A stretch of 64,000 nt of DNA from assembly GCA_965221075.1 (NCBI GenBank), contig OZ244865.1, forward strand, positions 1,984,001-2,048,000, in the 5' to 3' direction. The notes below the pieces were generated by a model. That model was not told the origin of the DNA. It made no database searches and saw only the letters and a program-made list of their open reading frames with translations. Each line of letters starts with the position of its first letter. Position 1 is the first letter of the stretch. The position numbers and the translations under genes are program-made. Shown here one piece after another: positions 18,250-25,563 of this stretch. This DNA comes from UBA2970 sp965221075 (lineage in GTDB: Bacteria; Verrucomicrobiota; Verrucomicrobiia; Limisphaerales; AAA164-E04).

Positions 18250-20606
18250 GGAGCGGCCCGGACCACGGCCGCCTGGCTCGGGTTGAGATACTCCCCACCA
18301 GGAGCCGGCTGCCGGACAACGCGCCTGACGGCGTACCAGGGTTCGGAGGCGGAGGGGAGAGGATCGGCGAAGCGGGATTCCCGCAGGAGCCGGTCGCCCG
18401 AGATCCTCCGGAAGGGGCCTTCCTGCGAGGAGCCCCGGTGCACCGTCCAGGCCGAAGGCTCCTCGCCTTCTCCGGGCTCCCGCCAGGACAGCGCCACCCC
18501 TTCCTCGTCCCGGTCCCAGGCCAGGTCCTGCGGCGGAGCGACGGGATGGAGCCGCAGGGTGACGTCCCCCAGGACGGCCAGGGAGCGGGACGGAGGCCTG
18601 GGACTGTGGTTGGCGGTATGGAGGTAGCTCCGGGCCAGGGGATCGCCCAGGGCCATGGCAGAGAGGTTCCAGGGGACCTGGGTGGTGGCGATGGCCGCGA
18701 GGGTCCCGGAGGCGCCGCACAGCGAGGCCTTGAGGAAGCTGTCGGCGAGGTTCCAGTCGGCGATCCAAGAGCCGTAGAGCATCAGGAAGGCGGCCTGGGG
18801 GGCGCTGTCGCGCCGGCCCATGTCCCGGGAATGGTAGCGGCCCGAGGCCAGCGAAGAGCTTCCTCCCTGGCCGGCCAGGAATCCGAACAGCGCCGGAGAC
18901 TCCGCTCCGAAGCAGTCTTCCTCGACGACTCCTTCCTCCAGGTGTCCGAAGAGTCCGCAGGCGACCTCCAGGGCCAGCCCCTCGCCTATGGAATGGTGGG
19001 AGGGCGGCAGGTAGTTGCCGATCAGGGCCCGGGACGCGTAGCGGGCCCTTCCCATCCGGTATTCGTGGTTCCGACGCAGGTAGCGGCGCAGCCGTTCCGC
19101 CTCGAGGGAGCGGCCGCCCCGCAGCCGGTCCAGGCCCCGCTCCAGGCTCCCAAGGCCGGAGAAGTCGATCCGCCCCACCGCCACCTCCAGGGGGGAGGGA
19201 AGGTTGTCCTCGTCGAACTTGCCGTCCCCTGGCAGGTTGGAGGCCACCGCGTGGGTGCGGTTCTGGTGGGAGACAGCAGAGTCCTTCCACTGGCCGTCGA
19301 GGTCGCCGAACCAGGCGTCGCAGGGCCAGGCCCCCCGGTGATCGTCCCCGGGGCGGACATGCCCGTCCTCGGCTCGCAGGCCCGAGTAGGGGATGACCAC
19401 ATTGCCCACAAGGAGGGCCGCGCAGAGGGCGGAGGGATCCTCGTTCCGAAAGGTCCGGATCCGGTCCTTGACCGAACGGAGGCGGGCCCGGTAGCGCGAG
19501 GCGGGCTTCGGATCGTGCCGGGGCGCTTTCCATTCCTCCACCACCCAGCCGTCCCCGGCCAGGTCCACGCGCAGCTGGTCCAGCTCGGGCCGTATCCGGG
19601 AGGCCATCCCCTCCTCCACCGCCAGGAGGACTCTTCCCCTGTTCTCCTCCGGCCCGTCCCGGCCAAGCGAGATCGCCGCACGGCGGATCCCCGCAATGTA
19701 CTCGAAGTGGCCCGAATCAGCTCCGGAGGGAATGCGATCGGTATAGCGGTTGGTCCGCGCCAGAGTCGCCAGGTGGGTCCAGCCGGTATGCCCCACTCTC
19801 CGCCGCCAGATGTTCTTGGGCACCTCGGCATTGCCCTGCCAGGACAGCTCCGCCGTCCCGTCGCCGGCCGAGATCCGGAGGATCCGGGCGTCCCTCCGCT
19901 GCACGAAACCGGTGAGCGGCTCCTGGTAGGCCTGGAGATAGTCAATGCTGCCCATCGCAGGCTCCCCTCCCCCCTCCGAATTCCCCACATGGATACCGTA
20001 CTTCCGGCAGGTGGAGGCGGGAGGAAGCTGGGCCGCTCCCCGGCCCGGCCCGTAGCGCACTCCATCGACATGGAGCCAGGTGGCCGAGGGGGACCAGCTC
20101 AGCAGCACATCGTGCCAGGCGCCTGGCTCGAGGCCCACCTGGGCTTCCAGGAAGGTCTGGCCCGAAGACTCCGACTGCCCGGAGAACACGATCCGCTTGC
20201 CTTCCGGTCCGAGGGCGACGGCCCAGTAGCCCGGCTTGTCCGCTCCGGCGCTCCATTCGCCGATGGAGACCAGGGAGGCCTGCCGCCCTGGTCCCCCTCC
20301 AGGATCCCATCCGGGACGGAAGCGGAACCTGAGGCTCCCCCGCTCCAGATCGAGCCAGCCCCCCCAGGGAATCCGGAGCGAATCCCCGGCAGCGCGGAAG
20401 ACCGGGGACTCCCCCTGGAAGCCGGGTTCCCAGCCGACACTGCCCGAGAGCTTCCAGCCCAGATCCCCCCGCCCTTCGTTCCTCTCGAAGTCCAGGAGCA
20501 GGGTGTCCGAGAGGCAGCATGCGGCGCACAGGATCCATAGGGCCGCCGCTGCGGCGCCGATCCGGGGGCGTGGTTTCGCAGTTGACCCCGTTCGAGGAGG
20601 CGCCAT
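18246..20606 (-). CDS. large secreted LamG/Fn3 protein with gingipain-like (C25) core
   Basis: 786 residues with a signal peptide (AAAAALWILCAACCLSD). A LamG/concanavalin-like domain follows (about 40-215; WHDVLLSWSPSATWLHVDG), then a Fn3-like segment (about 225-310), then a ~350-residue region resembling the peptidase C25 fold of PVC and Bacteroidota proteins. Its landmarks are LLAVEEGMASRIRPEL, LLVGNVVIPYSG, AWFGDLDGQW, LEVAVGRIDFSG, LMLYGSWIADWNL and SAMALGDPLARSY. A final Fn3-like domain starts at PPQDLAWDR. The catalytic His and Cys expected of an active C25 peptidase cannot be assigned, so it may be an inactive or divergent member. It is coupled to the SBF transporter gene. Confidence 0.65.
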   Translation of the reverse strand: MAPPRTGSTAKPRPRIGAAAAALWILCAACCLSDTLLLDFERNEGRGDLGWKLSGSVGWEPGFQGESPVFRAAGDSLRIPWGGWLDLERGSLRFRFRPGWDPGGGPGRQASLVSIGEWSAGADKPGYWAVALGPEGKRIVFSGQSESSGQTFLEAQVGLEPGAWHDVLLSWSPSATWLHVDGVRYGPGRGAAQLPPASTCRKYGIHVGNSEGGGEPAMGSIDYLQAYQEPLTGFVQRRDARILRISAGDGTAELSWQGNAEVPKNIWRRRVGHTGWTHLATLARTNRYTDRIPSGADSGHFEYIAGIRRAAISLGRDGPEENRGRVLLAVEEGMASRIRPELDQLRVDLAGDGWVVEEWKAPRHDPKPASRYRARLRSVKDRIRTFRNEDPSALCAALLVGNVVIPYSGLRAEDGHVRPGDDHRGAWPCDAWFGDLDGQWKDSAVSHQNRTHAVASNLPGDGKFDEDNLPSPLEVAVGRIDFSGLGSLERGLDRLRGGRSLEAERLRRYLRRNHEYRMGRARYASRALIGNYLPPSHHSIGEGLALEVACGLFGHLEEGVVEEDCFGAESPALFGFLAGQGGSSSLASGRYHSRDMGRRDSAPQAAFLMLYGSWIADWNLADSFLKASLCGASGTLAAIATTQVPWNLSAMALGDPLARSYLHTANHSPRPPSRSLAVLGDVTLRLHPVAPPQDLAWDRDEEGVALSWREPGEGEEPSAWTVHRGSSQEGPFRRISGDRLLRESRFADPLPSASEPWYAVRRVVRQPAPGGEYLNPSQAAVVRAAP

Positions 20607-20670
20607 AGCTTCCCGCGCCCGGCCACGGAGGACTTGGCTCCTTCTGGCCTTCTGGAGTGGACGAGAATCG

Positions 20671-20856
20671 ATGATGGAAGCCTATTGCACTGACTGCAGT
20701 CGCAAGCGCGCCATGGCCAGAGCCGTCGAGGAAGTGATGAGGAACGGACGGCGGATCCTCAGGGGCCGGTGCTCTGCCTGCGGCTCCCCCATGGCCAGGA
20801 TCGTGCCTCCCGAGCCCTCCCGGACCGCACCCCAGGCGCTCATGCAGCGCTGCTAG
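20671..20856 (+). CDS. small DUF5679-like zinc-ribbon protein
   Basis: 61-residue cytosolic protein with two CxxC knuckles, AYCTDCSRKRAM and GRCSACGSPMARI, separated by a basic stretch. This is the layout of the DUF5679 zinc-ribbon family (YCVKC..R.M......NGR....G.C..CG..M.RI). Two adjacent ATGs open the frame (20671 and 20674), with GGAG about 13 nt upstream. The 3' end overlaps the convergent Nudix gene by 17 bp. The role is unknown; such ribbons usually bind nucleic acid or mediate protein contacts. It is easily missed because a longer spurious frame covers it. Confidence 0.75.
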   Translation: MMEAYCTDCSRKRAMARAVEEVMRNGRRILRGRCSACGSPMARIVPPEPSRTAPQALMQRC

Positions 20857-21262
20857 GCTCTTCCCAGAATCCCTGCCGGGTCCGCAGCAGCTTGAGCACG
20901 GGCTTTTCGGAAGGGAGGAACTGGAGTTCGAAGAGCGCGTCCCGATGGACCCACTCGAGTCCGCTGCACTCGAGGGGAGTCTCGCTACCAGAGTCGATGG
21001 AGCAGCGGTAGAAGTGGGAGCGGACCCTCCCCTCGGGGTATTCGTGCTCCACCACCGCGAACTTCTCCCCCACCGCGACCCGGATCCCCGTCGACTCACG
21101 CATTTCCCGCTTCAGGCACTTGGCCAGGGACTCGCCGGCCAGCTGCTTGCCGCCGGGGAACTCCCACAGCTTGCACAGAGTCTTTCCCCTGGGGCGGCGG
21201 GACAGCAGCAGCCTACTGCCCCTGACGATGACCGCGGCAGCGACCTGGATCGGCTGGCTCAT
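20840..21262 (-). CDS. Nudix hydrolase, MutT-like, with altered Nudix box
   Basis: 140-residue MutT-type pyrophosphohydrolase. It starts IQVAAAVIVRGSRLLLSRRP, and the KLWEFPGGK lead-in to the Nudix helix is intact. The Nudix box reads GKQLAGE, seven residues, then REMRESTGI. Against the consensus REUxEExGU the second Glu of EE is Ser; in E. coli MutT that Glu is a metal ligand, so activity or metal use may differ. It lies 3 bp after the stop of the TPR-like gene, in a probable three-gene minus-strand operon starting at 22967. A role in removing oxidised nucleotides is family inference. Confidence 0.88.
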   Translation of the reverse strand: MSQPIQVAAAVIVRGSRLLLSRRPRGKTLCKLWEFPGGKQLAGESLAKCLKREMRESTGIRVAVGEKFAVVEHEYPEGRVRSHFYRCSIDSGSETPLECSGLEWVHRDALFELQFLPSEKPVLKLLRTRQGFWEEPSSAA

Positions 21263-21265
21263 CCA

Positions 21266-22300
21266 TCACTGCGGCGGTTCCTCGCTGCCGGCCTCGCCAT
21301 CCTCCGTCGGCAAGCCGGCGCCGGAGCCGCCCTCGGGGAGCTCGTCCGCCTCAGCCTCCCGGACGTCGTCCTTTGCAGAATCCGTCGACTCCTCCCCGGA
21401 ATCCTCTCCTGGGGTTCCGCTGTCGGGAGTTCCTTCCGTCTCCGGCTCCGGGGCGTTCCCGGCAGCATCGCCTGAACCGGGATCCGCATCTCCCGGCCCG
21501 CTCTCCGGCGCCTCCTCCTGATCCGGTCCGGAGCCGGTTCCGTCCATGCCGTCCTCCCCGGCATTCTCCGGGGCTCCGTTCCCGGACTGGTCCGGATACT
21601 CCTCGGCCGCCTCCTCGGCGGGTTCCAGCTCTGGATGCCGGCGCAGCAGCCCTTCCTTTCTTTCCAGGGCCAGCGCGGAGTAGCCGGAGTAGGTCTCGGG
21701 CCGATCCATCTCCTGGTACATCTCCAGCGCCCTGGCCGGTTCCTCCTTCAGCTCGAGGATCCTCGCGGACGCCAGAGCGGCCATGGAGGAAACAGGCTCG
21801 GTGGGGTGGTTCTGGCGGACCTTCTCGTAGCCGGCCAGTGCTTCGTCGAGCCTTCCGAGGGCTTCCAGGCTGGCCGCCTCGCCGTAGGCGGCGCTGAACA
21901 GCAAGGGGCTCGAGGGATGGAGGGACTGGAACCGGCTGAAGGCCTGCAGCGCCTCGTCGTAGCGGGCGTCGATGAAGTGGCTGCGCCCCATCAGGAGCAG
22001 GGCCCTCTCCGCAGCCGAGGTGGAGCGATGGGCGGCGGCGAAGGCCTCCAGATCCGACGGATCCAGCTGCTCGTCCTCTTCGAGCTCCGAGAAGAGCCGG
22101 AAAAGCTCGTCGCCTGCCTGGCGCTCGGCCCGGTCGCTGCTCCAGTTGGCGATGTAGAGGGCCACTCCCGCTCCCACCAGGCAGAGGCCGACGATCGCCA
22201 GGAGAGGCTTGTTGATGTCCAGCCAGGCAGCCAGGCCCGGCGACGGGAGTGGCGGAGCCTCGCTCTTCTTGGGTTCTCTCCTCTTCTCTGGCTGGCTCAT
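21266..22300 (-). CDS. membrane-anchored TPR-like protein with long acidic tail
   Basis: 344 residues. The N-terminal ~30 residues are basic and Pro-rich; one membrane helix follows (LLAIVGLCLVGAGVALYIA, about 33-51). The next ~180 residues form helical repeats of TPR type (ALLLMGRSHFIDARYDEALQAF, LEALGRLDEALAGYEKV, ARALEMYQ), similar in layout to YfgM/BamD-like envelope proteins. The last ~100 residues are low-complexity, rich in Glu, Asp, Gly, Pro and Ser, and probably disordered. It lies between a secreted-protein gene and the Nudix gene. It may scaffold envelope proteins; no specific function can be assigned. Confidence 0.75.
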   Translation of the reverse strand: MSQPEKRREPKKSEAPPLPSPGLAAWLDINKPLLAIVGLCLVGAGVALYIANWSSDRAERQAGDELFRLFSELEEDEQLDPSDLEAFAAAHRSTSAAERALLLMGRSHFIDARYDEALQAFSRFQSLHPSSPLLFSAAYGEAASLEALGRLDEALAGYEKVRQNHPTEPVSSMAALASARILELKEEPARALEMYQEMDRPETYSGYSALALERKEGLLRRHPELEPAEEAAEEYPDQSGNGAPENAGEDGMDGTGSGPDQEEAPESGPGDADPGSGDAAGNAPEPETEGTPDSGTPGEDSGEESTDSAKDDVREAEADELPEGGSGAGLPTEDGEAGSEEPPQ

Positions 22301-22394
22301 GGACGTGAAGGCGCCGGACCGGCGCTCGACGGAGCGCGGACCGGACGCCGCAGCGAGGGCGGGGGTATGGAGGAGAGGTCGGCGGGGCCGGCCA

Positions 22395-22967
22395 TCAGTC
22401 CTCGGCGGAGGCCTCCCTCCGGGCGGCGACGATCATGTCTCGGAAGTTCTTGGTCTCGGAGGAGACGACCTCCCTGGGGGCGGTGAACTTGACGAAGACG
22501 TAGCCGCTCGAACTGGACTCGAGGATGGCCCCGTAGAGCCCGTAGTCCGGCATAGGCGTCTTGGCTCCCGCCGGAGGGCCGCTCAGGAAGGTGCCCTCGG
22601 CACGGACCAGGGTGACCGGCGTTCCGTCCTTCAGCTTGGTCTTCTCGGTCTGGGCGTTGAGCTGGGAGACCGGCTCCTGGAACTGGCGGAGCCAGCGGTC
22701 GATGTTGGCCTGGGTGCCCCCGGCGGTTCCGCTCCCGAAGTGGAAGAAGACGATCTCGCCGTTCTGCCTCTTTCCGGGGATCTGCAGCTGGGCCTTCCTC
22801 ATGGAGGACTTCGGCTTCACCTGCTGCCACCGCTCTGGGCGCACGAAGTCGAAGCCTCCCGCGCTGAAGGTCCGGTCCTCGACGGTCTCGGAGAGCCCCG
22901 AATCGGGGAATCCCACGAGCATGCCCGCCAGAAGCGGAAGGGCTGCGCCACGGAACAACAGCTTCAT
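22395..22967 (-). CDS. secreted protein of unknown function
   Basis: 190 residues with a signal peptide (LLFRGAALPLLAGMLVGFPDSG) and a compact alpha/beta domain. Conserved-looking segments are FDFVRPERWQQVKP, GEIVFFHFGSGTAGGTQANIDRWLRQF and YGLYGAILESSSSGYVFVKFTAP. Similar proteins occur in Verrucomicrobiota and Planctomycetota as uncharacterised secreted or lipoprotein-like factors. It is the first gene of a minus-strand group with the TPR-like and Nudix genes (94 bp to the next start). A well-matched promoter ends 7 nt before its ATG. Confidence 0.75.
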   Translation of the reverse strand: MKLLFRGAALPLLAGMLVGFPDSGLSETVEDRTFSAGGFDFVRPERWQQVKPKSSMRKAQLQIPGKRQNGEIVFFHFGSGTAGGTQANIDRWLRQFQEPVSQLNAQTEKTKLKDGTPVTLVRAEGTFLSGPPAGAKTPMPDYGLYGAILESSSSGYVFVKFTAPREVVSSETKNFRDMIVAARREASAED

Positions 22968-22974
22968 GGAGCGG

Positions 22975-23002
22975 AGGCTAGTTCCGGGAACCGCGAGGTC
23001 AA
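22975..23002 (-). promoter_or_regulatory. predicted leaderless-type promoter of the 190-residue secreted protein
   Basis: Minus strand: TTGACC, 16 bp, TAGCCT, then 7 nt to the ATG. It is back to back with the polyprenyl synthase promoter. Confidence 0.7.
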
Positions 23003-23026
23003 GCCCATAGCGGAAAGGCCTGCAGG

Positions 23027-23054
23027 TTGACTTCGGATCGCCCGGCGCTACAAT
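23027..23054 (+). promoter_or_regulatory. promoter of the polyprenyl synthase gene
   Basis: TTGACT, 16 bp, TACAAT: five of six matches at each element. The -10 ends 11 nt before the ATG at 23066. The TTG at 23027 is part of the -35 and so cannot be the translation start. Confidence 0.75.
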
Positions 23055-23065
23055 GCTTCGCGTCG

Positions 23066-24139
23066 ATGCTAGCAGGCAAGGGCAGCGTGGCCTCCTTGGA
23101 GCCCGATAGCCGGGGTCCGGAGCCCTCCTCGGAAGCCTGGGACCGGCTCGTCGTCCCCTACCGCGCGTATCTCGAGGAGGTGGGAGATCTGCTAGGCCGG
23201 CAGATCGGGAGCTTCGAGCCGGAGATCGCCCGGTTCGCTTCCTACGCCATCGCCAATCCGGGCAAGCGCCTCCGTCCCCTGATGGTGGGCCTGGCCGGGG
23301 GGGCCCGCCACGGATTCGGCAGGAGCCTGGTGGCGGTAGGGACCATTGTGGAGATGATCCACCTGGCGACCCTGGTCCACGACGACGTCCTCGATTCGGC
23401 GCAGATCCGGCGCAGCCGCCCCACCCTGGCCCGCGGCACCGGAAACAAGGTGGCGGTGCTTCTGGGCGACTGCCTCTTCGCCCATGCCCTCACCATGGCC
23501 GCATCCGAACCCGATGGTTCCGTCTGCCATGCGGTCGCCCTGGCCACACGGAGGGTCTGCTCGGGGGAGATCCTCCAGTCCCTTCAGGAATCCGGCCGCT
23601 CTTCCCTAGACGGCTACCTGAAGATGGTGGAGATGAAGACCGGCGAGCTCTTCGGCCTGTCGTGCGAGCTGGGAGCGAGCCGAGGGGACGGCTTCGCCGG
23701 CGCCTCCGGCCTGCTCCGCCAGGTCGGACTGGCCCTGGGCACCGCCTACCAGATCTACGACGACTGCCTGGACCTGTTCGTGCCCGAGGACTACGCCCGA
23801 AAGACGGTGGGCACCGACCTGGTCCAGGGAAAGCTGACCCTTCCCCTGATCCTGCTCCTGGATGCGGCCCGCGGCAGGGAGCGCCAGGAGATCCTCGAGG
23901 GGATCGAGAGCCGGAGCCCCGAGCGGCTCCCCTGGATCAGGGAGCGGCTCGAGAGCCACCGGATCCTCGACAGGTGCTTCGGTGCGGTCTGCTCCCGGCT
24001 CGATCAGGCGAGGCCGCTCCTGGAGGAGCTCACCCCCTCCCACGACGCCCGGGACTTCTTCGCCCTGGCCGACTACCTCGAAGCGAAGATGAGGGAGCTG
24101 GGGGAGGACGCCTTCGAGCCGGTCCCCGGAGGCGCCTGA
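23066..24139 (+). CDS. all-trans polyprenyl diphosphate synthase
   Basis: 357-residue cytosolic enzyme that condenses isopentenyl diphosphate onto an allylic diphosphate, probably giving the quinone side chain. The first Asp-rich motif is LVHDDVLDSAQIRRS, the second is YQIYDDCLDLF, and GKRLRPLM and KMVEMKTGELF are also in place, the layout of the IspB/HepT group. The first ~25 residues form a divergent leader; in-frame GTG and TTG codons at 23087 and 23096 are alternative starts. Its TGA overlaps the ATG of the sigma-factor gene. Product chain length is not predictable by eye. Confidence 0.92.
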   Translation: MLAGKGSVASLEPDSRGPEPSSEAWDRLVVPYRAYLEEVGDLLGRQIGSFEPEIARFASYAIANPGKRLRPLMVGLAGGARHGFGRSLVAVGTIVEMIHLATLVHDDVLDSAQIRRSRPTLARGTGNKVAVLLGDCLFAHALTMAASEPDGSVCHAVALATRRVCSGEILQSLQESGRSSLDGYLKMVEMKTGELFGLSCELGASRGDGFAGASGLLRQVGLALGTAYQIYDDCLDLFVPEDYARKTVGTDLVQGKLTLPLILLLDAARGRERQEILEGIESRSPERLPWIRERLESHRILDRCFGAVCSRLDQARPLLEELTPSHDARDFFALADYLEAKMRELGEDAFEPVPGGA

Positions 24140-24768
24140 TGCCGGAGCCGCAGACAGGCTCCGCCGCCAGGGAAGCGATCCCCGCGGCCCTGGACGGCGG
24201 CTCCGAGCAGGAATGGATCCGGCTGGCCCGCCAGGGCGACCTGGCCGCCTTCGACCAGCTGGTCCACCGCTACCGGGCCCGGATCCACGCCACCGTCTAC
24301 CACATGACGTCCAGCAGGGAGGATGCCGACGACCTGACCCAGGAGGCCTTCCTGAAGGCCTTCCGCTCCCTCTCCTCGTTCAAGGGAAACTCCTCCTTCT
24401 ACACCTGGATCTACCGGATCGCGGTCAACAAGACGATCAACTTCCTGAAGAGGAGCCGCCGCAGGAAGACCCAGATGAGCCTCTACGACATCGACCCCGA
24501 GGGAGACGCACGCCTCCTGCTTCCCTCCTCCGTCTCCGAGGACTCCCCCCGGCGCCAGCTCCATCTCTGGGAGCTCCAGAGGAGATTGAACGAAGCGATG
24601 CAGAAGCTGTCGAACACCCACAGACTTGCGGTGACTCTGCACGACATCCAGGGCCTGCCCCACGAGGAGATCGGAAGGATCATGGGCTGCAGCACGGGCA
24701 CGGTGCGCTCCCGCCTCTTCTACGCCAGGCAGCAGCTGCAGGCGCACCTGTCGGACTACCTCGGTTGA
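24139..24768 (+). CDS. ECF-type RNA polymerase sigma factor
   Basis: 209 residues with sigma region 2 (about 25-95: WIRLARQGDLAAFDQLVHRY, DADDLTQEAFLKAF, FYTWIYRIAVNKTINFLKR) and region 4 (about 145-205: THRLAVTLHDIQGLPHEEIG, CSTGTVRSRLFYARQQL). Regions 1 and 3 are absent, as in ECF (group 4) factors. The gene overlaps the polyprenyl synthase by 1 bp (TGATG) and is followed 2 bp later by a one-helix membrane protein that is probably its anti-sigma factor. The linkage to polyprenyl synthesis suggests an envelope-stress input. Target promoters are unknown. Confidence 0.95.
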   Translation: MPEPQTGSAAREAIPAALDGGSEQEWIRLARQGDLAAFDQLVHRYRARIHATVYHMTSSREDADDLTQEAFLKAFRSLSSFKGNSSFYTWIYRIAVNKTINFLKRSRRRKTQMSLYDIDPEGDARLLLPSSVSEDSPRRQLHLWELQRRLNEAMQKLSNTHRLAVTLHDIQGLPHEEIGRIMGCSTGTVRSRLFYARQQLQAHLSDYLG

Positions 24769-24770
24769 CC

Positions 24771-25241
24771 ATGGACTCTAGCCAGGACCCCTCGCCGGAA
24801 CTGATGGAGCTGCTCGAGCTCAAGCGGCACGAGGCCGCCAGCCCGGAGCAGCTGGATCGGGTCTCCGCCCGCATCATGGCCCGGCTGGAGTCCGAGCGCG
24901 ATCTGCGCAGGCCCGGCTTCTGGTCCGCCGTCAGGGCGGTGGCGCTGCCCGAGTTCAGCCCCACTCTCGCCTGCGCCTACGGCGTGGCCCTGATCGCCCT
25001 GGTCCTCGTGGGGATCGAGATCAGCCAGATGGGGGACCAGGGAGACGGAAACGAGAGAGCGCCCTCGATCGCAGTCTCCGGTCCCCCGGCTCCCGCTCCC
25101 GGGCCTGCGGACGCCGCCGGCAGAATGGCTTCCCCCTGGGCCGCCCCCTCCAACACGGTGGCGGCCCCGGATCCTCTTCCTGCCGGGAGGCCTCTCCTTC
25201 CTCCCGAAGGGAAGATCCAGCGGGCCAACTACCAGCCCTGA
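24771..25241 (+). CDS. putative anti-sigma factor, single-pass membrane protein
   Basis: 156 residues. The N-terminal cytosolic helix region (LMELLELKRHEAASPEQLDRVSARI) is followed by one membrane helix (TLACAYGVALIALVLVGIEI, about 65-85) and a Pro/Ala-rich extracytoplasmic tail. No zinc-binding HxxxCxxC motif is present. The assignment rests on architecture and on the position 2 bp after the ECF sigma gene. Similar small membrane proteins accompany sigma factors in verrucomicrobia. Direct homology to a named anti-sigma family is not evident. Confidence 0.6.
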   Translation: MDSSQDPSPELMELLELKRHEAASPEQLDRVSARIMARLESERDLRRPGFWSAVRAVALPEFSPTLACAYGVALIALVLVGIEISQMGDQGDGNERAPSIAVSGPPAPAPGPADAAGRMASPWAAPSNTVAAPDPLPAGRPLLPPEGKIQRANYQP

Positions 25242-25563
25242 TCTGCTCCCCTTCCGGGGGGAAGTCGGCCGATCGTTCTCCCCCGCAGCCTCCCTCCGCC
25301 GCATCAGCGGCTCCAGGGGCGGCATGCGGAGCCCTCCCTGACAAGGAGCCTTGGCCTTGTCCGTCGGCAAGGGCCTCGGGTAGCTTCTCCCGGAAATCCC
25401 GAAGCAGGATGGCGCGCCCGATCCGCTGGAGGGAGGCTTTCCCCTGAAGCCTGGCGCCTTGCGGTCCCTGGATCCCGGCCTCAGACGGGCGGCGGGCGAA
25501 GCATCCCTGCCGGTGGCGGAGGATGAGCGCAGAGGAGAGCCGAAGACCCGAGCTGGAGGCTGC
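25242..25563. other. 322-bp intergenic region with possible hairpin or promoter
   Basis: A gacaagg/ccttgtc 7-bp stem lies at 25340-25361 without a T-tract. Overlapping it, TTGTCC at 25357 and TAGCTT at 25381 (18-bp spacer) form a possible plus-strand promoter, which would leave a ~170-nt leader before the pectate lyase-like gene. I see no gene here. Confidence 0.35.

Noticed and set aside
23027..23065. TTG at 23027 as start of the polyprenyl synthase
   Set aside because: That TTG is the -35 hexamer of a strong promoter whose -10 is at 23049-23054, so the codon would be upstream of the transcript.
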